This document shows, piece after piece, positions 17,827 to 26,941 of a stretch of 64,000 nt of DNA (position 1 is its first letter; every line of letters starts with the position of its first letter). Made by a program: the position numbers and the translations under genes. The notes under the pieces were generated by a model, which saw nothing but the letters and a program-made list of their open reading frames with translations, ran no database searches and was not told the DNA's origin. The stretch spans positions 496,001 to 560,000 of the forward strand of contig NZ_JAUSMX010000009.1 in NCBI RefSeq assembly GCF_030646115.1. The letters run 5' to 3'. The stretch comes from Fluviicoccus sp. GTDB lineage: Bacteria > Pseudomonadota > Gammaproteobacteria > Pseudomonadales > Moraxellaceae.

Positions 17827-18764
17827 ACGGCGGCTCCACCGACTGGGTGATTGACGTCGAAGGCCTCACCAAGCGCTATGGCGACAAGACCGTGGTCGAC
17901 CGTCTCAGCATGAAGGTGCGGCGGGGAGAGATTTACGGGTTCCTCGGTCCCAACGGTTCCGGCAAGACCACCTCCATCCGCATGATGTGCGGCCTGCTGA
18001 CGCCTGATGCCGGGAGTGGCCATACGCTGGGCTATGACGTGCTGCATGAAGCGGCCATGATCAAGCGTGAAGTCGGTTACATGACCCAGCGTTTCGGGCT
18101 GTATGAAGACCTCAGCATCCGTGAGAACCTCGATTTTATCGCCCGCGTCTATGGCACGCCGCAGCGCCGTGAGCGCGTGGACAAGGCGCTGGAACGGCTG
18201 GATCTGGTGTCCCGGCAGAAGCAGCTGGCCGGTTCACTCTCCGGCGGTTGGAAACAACGGCTGGCCTTGGCCGCTTGCATGTTGCACGAACCAAAACTGC
18301 TGCTGCTGGACGAACCCACCGCCGGGGTGGACCCTAAGGCACGCCGTGATTTCTGGGACGAAATCCACCAACTGGCCCACGACGGCATTACCGTGCTGGT
18401 GTCCACTCACTACATGGACGAGGCGGAGCGTTGCCACCGTCTTGGCTACATTGCATATGGCCGCTTGCTGGCCACCGGCACGCCGGCCGAACTGGTGAAG
18501 CAATCCGGTTTGCATACCTGGCGGGTCACGGGTGACGACGTCAGCCTGCTGGCCGCCACGCTGGAGCTTCAACCCGGCGTCGATCTGGTGACCCGCTTCG
18601 GCAATGCACTGCATGTCTGCGGTCGCGATGCAGTGGCGTTGGAAACCGCCATCGCCTCATTCCGTCACGACCCGGACCTGCGCTGGCTGCCCGCTGCGCC
18701 GCAACTGGAAGATGTCTTCATCCACCTCATGCAGCAATCGGCGGACAATTATGGCCAGTCCTGA
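17823..18764 (+). CDS. ABC transporter ATP-binding protein (drug/efflux type)
   Basis: 313 residues, one nucleotide-binding domain: Walker A GPNGSGKTTS, Q-loop MTQRFGLYEDLS, signature LSGGWKQRLALA, Walker B LLLLDEPTAGVDP and the H-loop VSTHYMDEAERC. A C-terminal extension of about 80 residues follows, as in DrrA/CcmA-type exporters. YbhF of E. coli carries two such domains, this protein only one. It is coupled to the adaptor by ATGA overlap and to the permease by a 14-base overlap. Confidence 0.93.
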   Translation: MNGGSTDWVIDVEGLTKRYGDKTVVDRLSMKVRRGEIYGFLGPNGSGKTTSIRMMCGLLTPDAGSGHTLGYDVLHEAAMIKREVGYMTQRFGLYEDLSIRENLDFIARVYGTPQRRERVDKALERLDLVSRQKQLAGSLSGGWKQRLALAACMLHEPKLLLLDEPTAGVDPKARRDFWDEIHQLAHDGITVLVSTHYMDEAERCHRLGYIAYGRLLATGTPAELVKQSGLHTWRVTGDDVSLLAATLELQPGVDLVTRFGNALHVCGRDAVALETAIASFRHDPDLRWLPAAPQLEDVFIHLMQQSADNYGQS

Positions 18765-19893
18765 CCGTTTCAGCTGGCAACGGCTGTGGGCTGTGGTCAT
18801 CAAGGAGTTCATCCAGCTTGGCCGCGACCGCCTGACTTTCGCCATGATGGTCGGTATTCCCATCATGCAGCTGACACTGTTCGGCTTCGCGATCAACGGC
18901 GACCCCAAACATCTGCCGACGGTGGTGGTGGCCCACGAGCAGGGCCCGTTCACCCGTTCGCTGGTATCGGCGCTGGCAAGCAGTAGTTACTTCGACATTC
19001 TCGCCACCGATCTGGGCGACGAGGAGGCCGGGCGCATGCTCTCGGCAGGGGAGGTGCAGTTTGCGCTGACCATCCCGGCCGGGTTTGAAAGCCAAGTGGT
19101 GCGCGGCGAACGCCCCGCCATTTTGCTGGAAGCCGACGCCACCGACCCGTCCGCCACCGGCAACGCCATCGCCGCCATCCAGCAACTGGGCCTCACCGCG
19201 CTGCGCCATGACCTGAACGGTCCGCTGCTGGCTCTGAACGCCACCCCGGCGCCGTTCGAGGTGCGCATCCACCGCCGCTACAATCCGGAAGGCATCACCC
19301 AGTACAACATCGTACCGGGGCTGATGGGCGTCATCCTCACCATGACGATGATCATGATGACCGCGTTGGGCATTACCCGTGAAGTGGAGCGGGGAACCAT
19401 GGAAAACCTGCTGGCGACCCCGGTGCGACCGCTGGAGGTGATGCTGGGCAAGATCACGCCATACATCGTCATTGGTTATGTGCAGGTGACGGTGATCCTG
19501 CTGGCGGCGCATTTCATTTTCGGGGTGCCGTTTGTAGGCAGCCTGCCGGTGCTGCTGGGCTGCATCTTCCTGTTCATCCTGGCCAACCTGACCGTGGGAA
19601 TCACCATTTCCAGTGTGGCTCGCAACCAGACGCAGGCGATGCAGATGACCTTCTTTTTCTTCCTGCCCAGCATGTTGCTGACGGGGTTCATGTTCCCGTT
19701 CCGGGGCATGCCGGGGTGGGCGCAGGTGATCGGTGAGATGCTGCCGCTGACGCACTTCCTGCGGTTGATCCGGGGGGTGATGCTGAAGGGGAATACGGTG
19801 CCGGAATTGTGGGCCAACATCTGGCCGTTGCTGGCATTCATGACGGTGGTGCTGGCCATCGGGTTGAAACGATTCAGGAAGACGCTGGATTGA
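18751..19893 (+). CDS. ABC-2 type transporter permease
   Basis: 380 residues from ATG 18751 (MASPDRFSWQRLW), which lies inside the end of the ATPase gene; the open frame further upstream is only overlap. Layout: one N-terminal helix (MMVGIPIMQLTLFGFAI), a large periplasmic loop (about 50-180) and five C-terminal helices starting at GLMGVILTMTMIMMTALG. The ABC-2 motif EVERGTMENLLATPVRPLEVMLGK is present. Only one permease gene is seen, whereas YbhS/YbhR are two, so a homodimer is likely. The substrate is unknown. Confidence 0.9.
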   Translation: MASPDRFSWQRLWAVVIKEFIQLGRDRLTFAMMVGIPIMQLTLFGFAINGDPKHLPTVVVAHEQGPFTRSLVSALASSSYFDILATDLGDEEAGRMLSAGEVQFALTIPAGFESQVVRGERPAILLEADATDPSATGNAIAAIQQLGLTALRHDLNGPLLALNATPAPFEVRIHRRYNPEGITQYNIVPGLMGVILTMTMIMMTALGITREVERGTMENLLATPVRPLEVMLGKITPYIVIGYVQVTVILLAAHFIFGVPFVGSLPVLLGCIFLFILANLTVGITISSVARNQTQAMQMTFFFFLPSMLLTGFMFPFRGMPGWAQVIGEMLPLTHFLRLIRGVMLKGNTVPELWANIWPLLAFMTVVLAIGLKRFRKTLD

Positions 19894-19996
19894 CGGTGAT
19901 TAATGACATTCCTGCTCCGCCGTTTCAGATTGTCCTGACAAACTTTTGCAAATATCTGTTCAGCCGGGCAGCAAAGCCGCGTTACCCTTCGCTCCC

Positions 19997-20662
19997 ATGA
20001 ATGCTTATACCCTCATGCCGTTGGGCCAGACCGCATTGCAAATCACCTTCGGCGATACCATTGATATCGCCATCAATCGCTGCGTGCACGCCGCCTGGCT
20101 GGCGCTGCATCGCGCCGCGTTGCCCGGTGTGGCCAATCTGGTTCCGGCTTACGCCACCCTGACGGTGCTGCTGGACCCGCTGGCAGTGCTGAGGGGCACG
20201 GTCTTGTTGCCGGAGCTGGAAAAGCAGGTGCGGCTCACGCTGACCGAACTTGACATCCGTGACTTCAACCCGCGCCGCATAGAGCTGTCGGTGCGCTACA
20301 ACGGTCCCGATCTTGCCCATGTCTGCGCCCATACCGGACTCACCGAAGCCGAAGTCATCCGCCTTCACAGCGAGGGCATCTATGATGTCTATTTCCTCGG
20401 CTTCTCCCCCGGATTCGCCTATCTGGGCGGCCTCGCTCCCGAGCTAGCCACCCCGCGCCTTGAGATGCCGCGTGTGATGGTTCCTGCCGGCAGCGTCGCC
20501 ATCGGCGGTGCGCAGACAGCGGTTTACCCCCAGGCCACGCCCGGCGGCTGGAACCTGATCGGTCATTGCCCGGAAATCCTCTTTGATCCAAAGTCGGAAG
20601 AACCGTGCCGTTTGCAGCCCGGTGATCAGGTCGTGTTTGTGCCGGTGGGTGCGTCATGCTGA
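19997..20662 (+). CDS. pxpB: 5-oxoprolinase subunit B
   Basis: ATP-dependent cleavage of 5-oxoproline (pyroglutamate) to glutamate needs PxpA, B and C. 221 residues from ATG 19997 (MNAYTLMPLGQTALQITFGD). The KipI/AHS1 signature is in GIYDVYFLGFSPGFAYLGGL and the RVMVPAGSVAIGGAQTAVYP block. Like its relatives it lacks an obvious Shine-Dalgarno at this ATG; a start at 19946 is possible but gives a poor N-terminus. It overlaps pxpC by 7 bases, so the subunits are probably translationally coupled. Confidence 0.92.
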   Translation: MNAYTLMPLGQTALQITFGDTIDIAINRCVHAAWLALHRAALPGVANLVPAYATLTVLLDPLAVLRGTVLLPELEKQVRLTLTELDIRDFNPRRIELSVRYNGPDLAHVCAHTGLTEAEVIRLHSEGIYDVYFLGFSPGFAYLGGLAPELATPRLEMPRVMVPAGSVAIGGAQTAVYPQATPGGWNLIGHCPEILFDPKSEEPCRLQPGDQVVFVPVGASC

Positions 20663-21594
20663 TCCTGGAGAAACCGGCGCTGTACAGCAGCATTCAGGAC
20701 TTGGGTCGTTTCGGGCAGGCGCATCTGGGCATTTCTCCCGGCGGCGCGAACGACAGTCTGGCCGCGTGGCTTGCTAACTGCATAGTCGGTAACCCGCAAA
20801 GCGCCGCCGTGCTGGAGTTGATCGAGCCGCCAGCGCGCCTGCTGCTGGTGGATGGCGCGCATGTCGTCTTCAGCGGTGCGGATGCCGATTTCCGCTGCAA
20901 CGGCCGACCCGTTCCACCCTACGCCCGCTGCTGGATTCCCGCCGGCGCGCATATCGAGATTGATCGACCCAAGGCGGGCAGTACGGTTTATGTTGCGGTG
21001 GAAGGCGGCTTCGAGACACCCATGGTGCTGGGCTCACGCAGCACCGATACCCGGCTTGGAATGTCCCCGCTGGCACGGGATACCTTCCTGCCGATCGCCG
21101 TCCTGCCGCAAGCGCCGCGTTCCGGTCACCTTATCATTCCGCAGAAATACATCAACGGCTTTCGTTTGACCCATCTTTTCAGCCCTGAACTGGAGGTGCT
21201 GCCCGGACCGCACTTCGACTGGCTGGATACTGACACCCAACACCGGTTGGGAGAGCGAAGATTCACGGTCAGCAGCCAGAGCAGCCGCATGGGTATCCGT
21301 TTGCAGGGTGAACCGCTGGTTGCTCCCCAGCGTCAGTGCCTAAGCGCGGGGGTTTGTCGCGGTGCGGTGCAACTGCCGCCGCAAGGCCTGCCGATCCTGC
21401 TGGCGGCCGAGCACCAGACGACCGGAGGTTATCCGTTGGTGTTGCAGGTTTGCGCGCATCATCTCAGCCGCATGGCGCAACTGAGGGCGGGCGAGCGTAT
21501 CCGCTTCCGCAACCTGAACGAGGCGGAAGCCGCTCACCGTCTGGGGCAGTGGCAGGCCTTGCTCCAACGAATCCTGAAAAGTCTCTCCCTATGA
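20656..21594 (+). CDS. pxpC: 5-oxoprolinase subunit C
   Basis: 312 residues of the KipA/AHS2 (biotin-dependent carboxyltransferase-like) family. Recognisable are IQDLGRFGQAHLGISPGGANDSLAA at the N-terminus, VAVEGGFETPMVLGSRSTDTRLGM in the middle and GLPILLAAEHQTTGGYPLV toward the end. Works with PxpB to phosphorylate and open 5-oxoproline. It overlaps pxpA by 4 bases (ATGA). Confidence 0.92.
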   Translation: MLILEKPALYSSIQDLGRFGQAHLGISPGGANDSLAAWLANCIVGNPQSAAVLELIEPPARLLLVDGAHVVFSGADADFRCNGRPVPPYARCWIPAGAHIEIDRPKAGSTVYVAVEGGFETPMVLGSRSTDTRLGMSPLARDTFLPIAVLPQAPRSGHLIIPQKYINGFRLTHLFSPELEVLPGPHFDWLDTDTQHRLGERRFTVSSQSSRMGIRLQGEPLVAPQRQCLSAGVCRGAVQLPPQGLPILLAAEHQTTGGYPLVLQVCAHHLSRMAQLRAGERIRFRNLNEAEAAHRLGQWQALLQRILKSLSL

Positions 21595-22376
21595 AAACCC
21601 GTATTGATCTGAACGCCGATGTCGGTGAGTTGCCGGAAGACCGGAATGTCGATGCTGAACTGCTGGCGTGGATTACTTCATGCAACATCGCCTGCGGCGC
21701 GCATGCCGGTTCGGAGGCGCTGATGCGGCAGACGGTGCGTTTGGCAAAACAGCATGGCGTGCGGATTGGTGCGCATCCGGGCTATGCCGATCGGGTCAAT
21801 ATGGGGCGTGTAGCGCAGCAGCTGGAGGATTCAGTCCTGCGCCAGTTGCTTCTCGATCAGGTCGGCCTGTTACGCAGGATCTGCGTTGAGGAAGGCGCGG
21901 CGTTAATGCATGTAAAAACGCACGGCGCGCTTTATAACCAGTCAGCCCGGGATCCGCGCATGGCGCGGGTGATCAGCGCCGCTATCCGGGAAATCTCTCC
22001 CGATCTTGTTGTGGTGGGGTTGGCGGGCAGTGAACATGTCCGGGCTGCGCGGGAGTGCAACTTGCGGGTGGTGGAAGAGGTCTTTGCCGATCGGCGCTAC
22101 GAGTCTGATGGCAGCCTGACGCCGCGCACACATCCGCAGGCGATGATCACGGATGAACAGGAGGCTTTGCAACAGGTGCTGGGGTTGGCGAGGGAGGGCA
22201 GGGTACGGACGCGGGAAGGTGTGTGGATTGGCTTGAAGGCCGACACGGTTTGCCTGCATGGCGACGGGGTTCAGGCGGTGGAATTTGCGCGCCGGCTACG
22301 TGAGGCGTTGGAAAAGCAAGGAATTATGGTCAGCGCCTGTAGGTCGGGCTTCAGCCCGACAACCCTCTCCGATTGA
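21591..22376 (+). CDS. pxpA: 5-oxoprolinase subunit A, C-terminus encoded by a repeat
   Basis: LamB/YcsF family, 261 residues. The N-terminal DLNADVGELPED...NIACGAHAGSEALM block, KQHGVRIGAHPGYAD, and HVKTHGALYNQ and VEEVFADRRYESDGSLTPR are family motifs. The family is usually about 245-255 residues. The last 12 or so codons (reading CRSGFSPTTLSD and the stop) fall inside the REP-like element that starts at 22336. The repeat therefore replaced or extended the original end of the gene. The enzyme core looks intact. Confidence 0.93.
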   Translation: MKTRIDLNADVGELPEDRNVDAELLAWITSCNIACGAHAGSEALMRQTVRLAKQHGVRIGAHPGYADRVNMGRVAQQLEDSVLRQLLLDQVGLLRRICVEEGAALMHVKTHGALYNQSARDPRMARVISAAIREISPDLVVVGLAGSEHVRAARECNLRVVEEVFADRRYESDGSLTPRTHPQAMITDEQEALQQVLGLAREGRVRTREGVWIGLKADTVCLHGDGVQAVEFARRLREALEKQGIMVSACRSGFSPTTLSD

Positions 22377-22409
22377 AGGGCAATGTCGGGCTGAAGCCCG
22401 ACCTACAGG
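22336..22409. repeat. REP-like inverted pair, copy 2
   Basis: GTCGGGCTTCAGCCCGAC at 22343-22360 faces GTCGGGCTGAAGCCCGAC at 22385-22402, with outer CCTGTAG/CTACAGG arms, so the element is one large inverted repeat of about 74 bases. The spacer shares ACTCTCCGAT-like sequence with copy 4. Its left half is inside pxpA, and its right half lies just before the convergent ychF stop. Confidence 0.95.
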
Positions 22410-22424
22410 CATCTGAGTCACGTT

Positions 22425-23516
22425 TCAGACATTGAACCGGAAATGCACCACATCCCCGTCTTTCATCACATAAGCCTTGCCTTCAAGACGCCACTTGCCG
22501 GCATCCTTCGCGCCTTGCTCGCCGTTGAACTTGATGAAGTCATCATAGGCAATCACTTCGGCACGGATAAAGCCCTTTTCAAAGTCGGTATGAATCACAC
22601 CCGCCGCCTGCGGCGCGGTATCACCCACCTTGATAGTCCAAGCGCGAACTTCCTTCACCCCGGCGGTGAAGTAGGTCTGCAGGCCCAGCAGTTCATAACC
22701 GGCGCGGATCACCCGGTTCAGGCCCGGCTCTTCCATGCCCAGCGTTTCCAGGAATTCCATTTTGTCGGCTTCGTCCAGTTCGGCGATCTCGGCTTCGATC
22801 TTGTTGCAGATCGGCACCACCACCGCTTTCTCAGCCGTAGCATAGGCCACCACGGCATCCAGGAAGGGGTTGTTCTCAAAGCCGTCTTCGGCCACGTTGG
22901 CGATGTACATCACCGGTTTGGTGGTGATCAGGCACAATGGCTTCAAAATCAGCAGTTCTTCCGCAGACAGGCCCATGGCGCGGGCGCGCTGGCCTTCTGA
23001 CAGCACGGGCAGAATCTTGTCGATCACGGTTTTCAGCGCTTGGGCTTCCTTGTCGCCGCCCTTGGCCAGCTTCTCGCAGCGCTTCAGCGCCTTCTCGACG
23101 GTGTCGAGGTCGGCCAACGCCAGTTCCATGTTGATGATTTCAATATCATCCACCGGGCTGATGCGGTTGGCGACGTGAATGACGTTTTCGTCTTCAAAAC
23201 AGCGCACCACATGGGCAATGGCATCGGTTTCACGGATGTTGGCCAGGAACTGGTTGCCCAATCCTTCGCCCTTGGATGCACCCGCCACCAGACCGGCAAT
23301 ATCCACGAATTCCATGCTGGTCGGCACCACGCGTTCCGGCTTCACGATTACCGAGAGGGCGTCCAGACGCGGGTCCGGCATCGGCACAATGCCGGTGTTC
23401 GGTTCAATGGTACAGAACGGGAAGTTTTCGGCGGCAATGCCGGCTTTGGTCAAGGCATTAAATAGGGTAGATTTGCCAACATTCGGCAGGCCCACAATGC
23501 CACAATTGAACCCCAT
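22425..23516 (-). CDS. ychF: redox-regulated ribosome-associated GTPase/ATPase YchF
   Basis: 363 residues from ATG 23516 ([17 protein letters not shown]), the same length as E. coli YchF; the frame upstream has no similarity. The P-loop GLPNVGKST, the [18 protein letters not shown]3/switch region and the NKIEAEI element, which confers ATP preference, are visible, and the C-terminal TGS-like domain is complete. Hydrolyses ATP, binds ribosomes and influences translation and oxidative-stress response. It is convergent with pxpA across the repeat. Confidence 0.95.
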   Translation of the reverse strand: MGFNCGIVGLPNVGKSTLFNALTKAGIAAENFPFCTIEPNTGIVPMPDPRLDALSVIVKPERVVPTSMEFVDIAGLVAGASKGEGLGNQFLANIRETDAIAHVVRCFEDENVIHVANRISPVDDIEIINMELALADLDTVEKALKRCEKLAKGGDKEAQALKTVIDKILPVLSEGQRARAMGLSAEELLILKPLCLITTKPVMYIANVAEDGFENNPFLDAVVAYATAEKAVVVPICNKIEAEIAELDEADKMEFLETLGMEEPGLNRVIRAGYELLGLQTYFTAGVKEVRAWTIKVGDTAPQAAGVIHTDFEKGFIRAEVIAYDDFIKFNGEQGAKDAGKWRLEGKAYVMKDGDVVHFRFNV

Positions 23517-23594
23517 GTCTGTTTCCTCGTCTGTCTGTTCGCAATGGCGCGCATCGTACACGAAAACGACTTGTTTTGCTCAGGTGAAGGCTCT

Positions 23595-24347
23595 ATGTAC
23601 CGCATTCTCTACCAGTTTCCGCTCTCCCATTACTGCGAAAAAGCCCGCTGGATGATGGATTTCAAGCATCTGGAGTACGAGGTGCGCAACCTGTTCCCCG
23701 GCGCGCATCGTCTGCTGTCTTGGTGGCGCGCCCACAGTTCCACGGTACCGCTGTTGAAGGATGGCAAGGAATGGATCGGCGACTCCACGGAAATGGCCTT
23801 CTGGCTGGATGCCCGCTATCCGCAAAACCCGTTGCTGCCGAACGACCCGCTGAAGCGCAGCAAGGTAGCCATGCTGGAAGAAATTGCCGATGAGGGCGGG
23901 GTGCATCTGCGGCGCTGGATCTATGGTGAAATCCTCGACCGCCCGGAAGTGATGAACGTAATGCTGGACAGCTACCCCTGGGCGGTCCCCGTCAAGGAGT
24001 TCCTGTGGCCGGTGCTGCAACAGGGCATTCGCCAGCTGTACCGCGTCACCCCGGACAAGACGCCGAAGGCCCTGGAAAAGATGCTGGCCATCATGAGTCG
24101 TCTGGAGCAGACACTGGTCGACAATGGCGGCCGCTATTTGGTGGGAGACAAACTGACGTTGGCCGATATTGCCGCCGCTTCGCTGTTTGCCCCTTTGCTG
24201 GCCATTCCCGGAACGCCCTGGGAAAGCCTGACGAACCGTTCCCCGCTGTTCCAGCAGGTTTATGAAGACACCTTGCGTCGTCCGCTGGGGCAGTGGATTC
24301 TCCGCCTGTATCAGGAAGAGCGTGAGTCGAAGGACAATTGGCGTTAA
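23595..24347 (+). CDS. glutathione S-transferase family protein
   Basis: 250 residues from ATG 23595 ([19 protein letters not shown]). The thioredoxin-fold N-terminus carries [11 protein letters not shown] (a Ser/Cys-type active site) and [24 protein letters not shown], with the cis-proline VPLL motif and the E/D-S-T motif for glutathione binding. The all-helical C-terminal domain ends with [18 protein letters not shown]. It is divergent from ychF (78 bases) and 111 bases upstream of the monooxygenase. Substrate unknown. Confidence 0.85.
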   Translation: MYRILYQFPLSHYCEKARWMMDFKHLEYEVRNLFPGAHRLLSWWRAHSSTVPLLKDGKEWIGDSTEMAFWLDARYPQNPLLPNDPLKRSKVAMLEEIADEGGVHLRRWIYGEILDRPEVMNVMLDSYPWAVPVKEFLWPVLQQGIRQLYRVTPDKTPKALEKMLAIMSRLEQTLVDNGGRYLVGDKLTLADIAAASLFAPLLAIPGTPWESLTNRSPLFQQVYEDTLRRPLGQWILRLYQEERESKDNWR

Positions 24348-24402
24348 GCGTCAAAAAATCATTGACCGCACTTTCCTCGAAAAGAAATTTCCGGCACATT
24401 GC

Positions 24403-24418
24403 TGGTACGTGCGTACCA
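24403..24418. promoter_or_regulatory. inverted repeat upstream of the monooxygenase gene
   Basis: TGGTACGTGCGTACCA is a perfect 7-2-7 inverted repeat 40 bases before the ATG of the Baeyer-Villiger-type gene. A weak TTGCTG / TAAAAA pair (24399-24427) overlaps it, so a repressor binding there could block transcription. The gene itself has a good GGAG site 6 bases before its ATG. Confidence 0.4.
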
Positions 24419-24458
24419 CGCTAAAAAACAGCACAGAATAATTATTCCGGAGTGAGGC

Positions 24459-25952
24459 ATGATCGACCAGAAGTACAACCGCCATCCCCAGGCTGACGCA
24501 CTCATCGGCATCATGGGCGCCGGTTTTGCCGGTATCTGCATGGGCATCCAGTTGAAACGCGCCGGGATCCATGATTTCGTGATCGTGGAAAAGGCCGATG
24601 ATGTCGGCGGCACCTGGCGCGACAACACTTATCCCGGTGCGGCCTGCGATGTTCCCTCGCACCTGTATTGCTACTCCTTCGAACCGAATCCGGACTGGAG
24701 TCGCAGCTATGCCCCGCAGGAAGAAATCCAGGACTACATCCGGCACTGCGTAGACAAGTACGAGTTGCGCCCGCACATCCGCTTCAACACGGAAATTGTC
24801 TCGGCGCGCTACAACGAAAAGATGGCGCTGTGGGAAGTGCGGGACGCCAAGGGCATGATGGCGCGGGTGCATATGGTCATTTCCGCCAAGGGCGCATTGC
24901 AGATCCCGGCGCTTCCGGCCATTCCGGGCCGTGAAAACTTCAAGGGCGACGCCTTCCACTCCGCCCAGTGGCGACATGATGTGGACCTCACCGGCAAGGA
25001 GGTTGCCGTCATCGGCACCGGAGCCAGCGCCATCCAGATTGTTCCGGCCATTGCGGGAACCGTCAAAAAGCTCAGTTTGTTCCAGCGCACGCCGCCTTGG
25101 GTCCTGCCCAAGTTTGACCGGGGTTATCTGGGCATTGAAAAGTTCATGTTCAAGCGGTTTCCGCGTTTTAACCGCCTGCACCGCAACAGCCTGTACTGGA
25201 TGTTTGAAAGCCGGGCGCTGGGTTTTGTGGTTGACCCGCGCCTGATGAAATTGGGTGAGGCCGTGGCTCTCAACTTCATCCGCCGGTCAATTAGCGATCC
25301 GGTGCTGCAAAGCAAGGTGACGCCGAAATACACCATGGGCTGCAAGCGGGTGCTGATGTCGAATGAGTATTACCCGGCGCTGAATCGTCCCAATGTCGAG
25401 GTCGTCAGCGAAGGCATCCAGGAAATCCGTGAGCATTCCATCGTCACGGAAGATGGCGTGGAACACCCGGTGGATACCATCATTTACTCCACCGGTTTCC
25501 ATGTCACCGACTCGTTGCTGGGACTCAGCATCACGGGCAAGGACGGCTTGGATCTGGCGGAGGCCTGGCAGAAGGGCATGGAGGCTTATTACGGCATCAC
25601 CATCAACAAGTTCCCCAACATGTTCATGTTGCTGGGCCCGAATACCGGCCTGGGCCACAACTCCATTATTTTCATGATCGAGGCGCAGGTGAACTATGTG
25701 ATGCAGGCCATTACGCGCATGCTGAAGAAGGGTTACCAGCAGGTGGAAGTGAGGCGCGCCATCCAGAAGGCCTTTGTCGAGGATATGCAGCGGAGGTCGA
25801 AAAATACCGTGTGGAAGGCAGGATGCGCCAGCTGGTATCTGGATGAAAACGGCAAAAATACCACCTTGTGGCCGGGCTTTACCGTTCAGTACTGGATGGA
25901 AACCCGCAAGTTTGACGAGCGCGATTACCGTATTGTCAAAGCCGAAGCATGA
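24459..25952 (+). CDS. flavin-containing monooxygenase, Baeyer-Villiger type
   Basis: 497 residues. FAD motif GIMGAGFAGICMGI, NADPH motif AVIGTGASAIQI and the class signature FKGDAFHSAQWRHD, which fits FxGxxxHxxxW. The position after the Trp is Arg instead of the usual Pro or Asp. Other matches are VGGTWRDNTYPGAACDVPSHLY and the C-terminal NTGLGHNSIIFMIEAQ. Such enzymes insert oxygen next to ketones, usually with NADPH. The physiological ketone is unknown; the neighbouring GST and ODP-like genes do not settle it. It is followed by a hairpin and a single repeat unit. Confidence 0.88.
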   Translation: MIDQKYNRHPQADALIGIMGAGFAGICMGIQLKRAGIHDFVIVEKADDVGGTWRDNTYPGAACDVPSHLYCYSFEPNPDWSRSYAPQEEIQDYIRHCVDKYELRPHIRFNTEIVSARYNEKMALWEVRDAKGMMARVHMVISAKGALQIPALPAIPGRENFKGDAFHSAQWRHDVDLTGKEVAVIGTGASAIQIVPAIAGTVKKLSLFQRTPPWVLPKFDRGYLGIEKFMFKRFPRFNRLHRNSLYWMFESRALGFVVDPRLMKLGEAVALNFIRRSISDPVLQSKVTPKYTMGCKRVLMSNEYYPALNRPNVEVVSEGIQEIREHSIVTEDGVEHPVDTIIYSTGFHVTDSLLGLSITGKDGLDLAEAWQKGMEAYYGITINKFPNMFMLLGPNTGLGHNSIIFMIEAQVNYVMQAITRMLKKGYQQVEVRRAIQKAFVEDMQRRSKNTVWKAGCASWYLDENGKNTTLWPGFTVQYWMETRKFDERDYRIVKAEA

Positions 25953-25973
25953 AGGCTCACTTGAAAGCAACGG

Positions 25974-25993
25974 ACTCCCGCCAGCGCGGGAGT
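25974..25993. terminator. hairpin after the monooxygenase gene
   Basis: ACTCCCGC, loop CAGC, GCGGGAGT: a perfect 8-base stem starting 22 bases after the monooxygenase stop. There is no T run on either side, so it is at best a weak or Rho-assisted terminator. It may instead be another repetitive hairpin, since it lies next to a REP-like unit. Confidence 0.35.
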
Positions 25994-26003
25994 GCCGAGC
26001 GGA

Positions 26004-26027
26004 TGTAGGTCGGGCTTCAGCCCGACA
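26004..26027. repeat. REP-like single unit, copy 3
   Basis: TGTAGGTCGGGCTTCAGCCC... with the core GTCGGGCTTCAGCCCGAC at 26009-26026, in the same orientation as the left unit of the pairs. No right-hand unit follows; the sequence goes straight to the stop codon of the next gene on the minus strand. Confidence 0.9.
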
Positions 26028-26042
26028 CCCGCTCTTTTTCCT

Positions 26043-26831
26043 TCACGGAGCCCGGTAGTCCGCCTGTGTCAGCAGGTCAATCCCGCAATCCAGTTCACTG
26101 ATCCAGTCCAGGAATTTCCCGATGGACTCCTTGCCCTTGAATGGCATGCCGTGCTGGGGCACCAGCATCTCCACATCCATGTCACGCACCATGTTCGCCC
26201 ACAAGCGAGTCACCTTGCGGGAACACATATAGCGTTGGTGGAAACCGCGCATGTACTTGGTGTGCTCTTCAAAGTTGCTAACCGTGACACTGGCATCATC
26301 CACGAGTGAAGCGGCCATATCGCCCGAAAACAGGATTTTCGAGATCGGGTCGTAAAACTGGAAATTACCCACCGAATGCAGGAAGTGCGCTGGAACGGCC
26401 TTGATCACAGTGTCGCCAAAGGGAATGTCCTGACCTCGGTCCGGCAATTCAATCAGGCGGTCGGAGAAATCATCACGAATGCGCTCCGCCATGAAGGCCG
26501 AGGTCAGGTGCGGCAGGAAACGCGCCCAAAGCTTGGAAGCCACCACGGTTGCAGGTGTATGGGTCAGCCAGCGCGGCATGGAGGCGATAATGTCAGGGTC
26601 CTGATGGGAGGCAATGACATAGTCCAGATTCTGCAACTTGACGTACTTCAGGATTTCAATGGTGAGCGGGGTGTAGGTCAGATCTCCACCCGGATCGATG
26701 ACGGCGGCATGGTTGCCGTGAATGATCAGGAACTGATTGGCTTGAACTCCTTCCCCTTTCACCAGATGCGTAAAGCTGACGCACTTGTGATGGCCGTTGT
26801 CAAAAAGCACTTGGGAGGATGAGATGCTCAT
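26043..26831 (-). CDS. ODP-like metallo-beta-lactamase-fold diiron protein
   Basis: 262 residues from ATG 26831 (MSISSSQVLFDNG); ATG 26846 is an alternative. The fold shows IDPGGDL, a HxDPD-like metal motif in ASHQDPDIIASM, AHFLHSVGNFQFYDPISKILFSGDMAASLVDD and LVPQHG for the last His. This His-Gln-Asp-Pro-Asp form of the first metal motif is the one found in ODP (oxygen-binding diiron) proteins and flavodiiron-like domains, not in hydrolytic lactamases. There is no flavodoxin domain. It may sense or reduce oxygen or a similar ligand. Its 110-base upstream region contains a weak FNR-like half-site pattern (about 26899-26912). Confidence 0.75.
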   Translation of the reverse strand: MSISSSQVLFDNGHHKCVSFTHLVKGEGVQANQFLIIHGNHAAVIDPGGDLTYTPLTIEILKYVKLQNLDYVIASHQDPDIIASMPRWLTHTPATVVASKLWARFLPHLTSAFMAERIRDDFSDRLIELPDRGQDIPFGDTVIKAVPAHFLHSVGNFQFYDPISKILFSGDMAASLVDDASVTVSNFEEHTKYMRGFHQRYMCSRKVTRLWANMVRDMDVEMLVPQHGMPFKGKESIGKFLDWISELDCGIDLLTQADYRAP

Positions 26832-26941
26832 AGCTGCGCCTGCCATTGTAAAGTTGGCGTATGCTATCAAATTGACCCCATACATGACATGGATAACTTG
26901 ATATTTGTTAATTTTCTGTGAGGAGGTTCGCAGTTGCTGAA

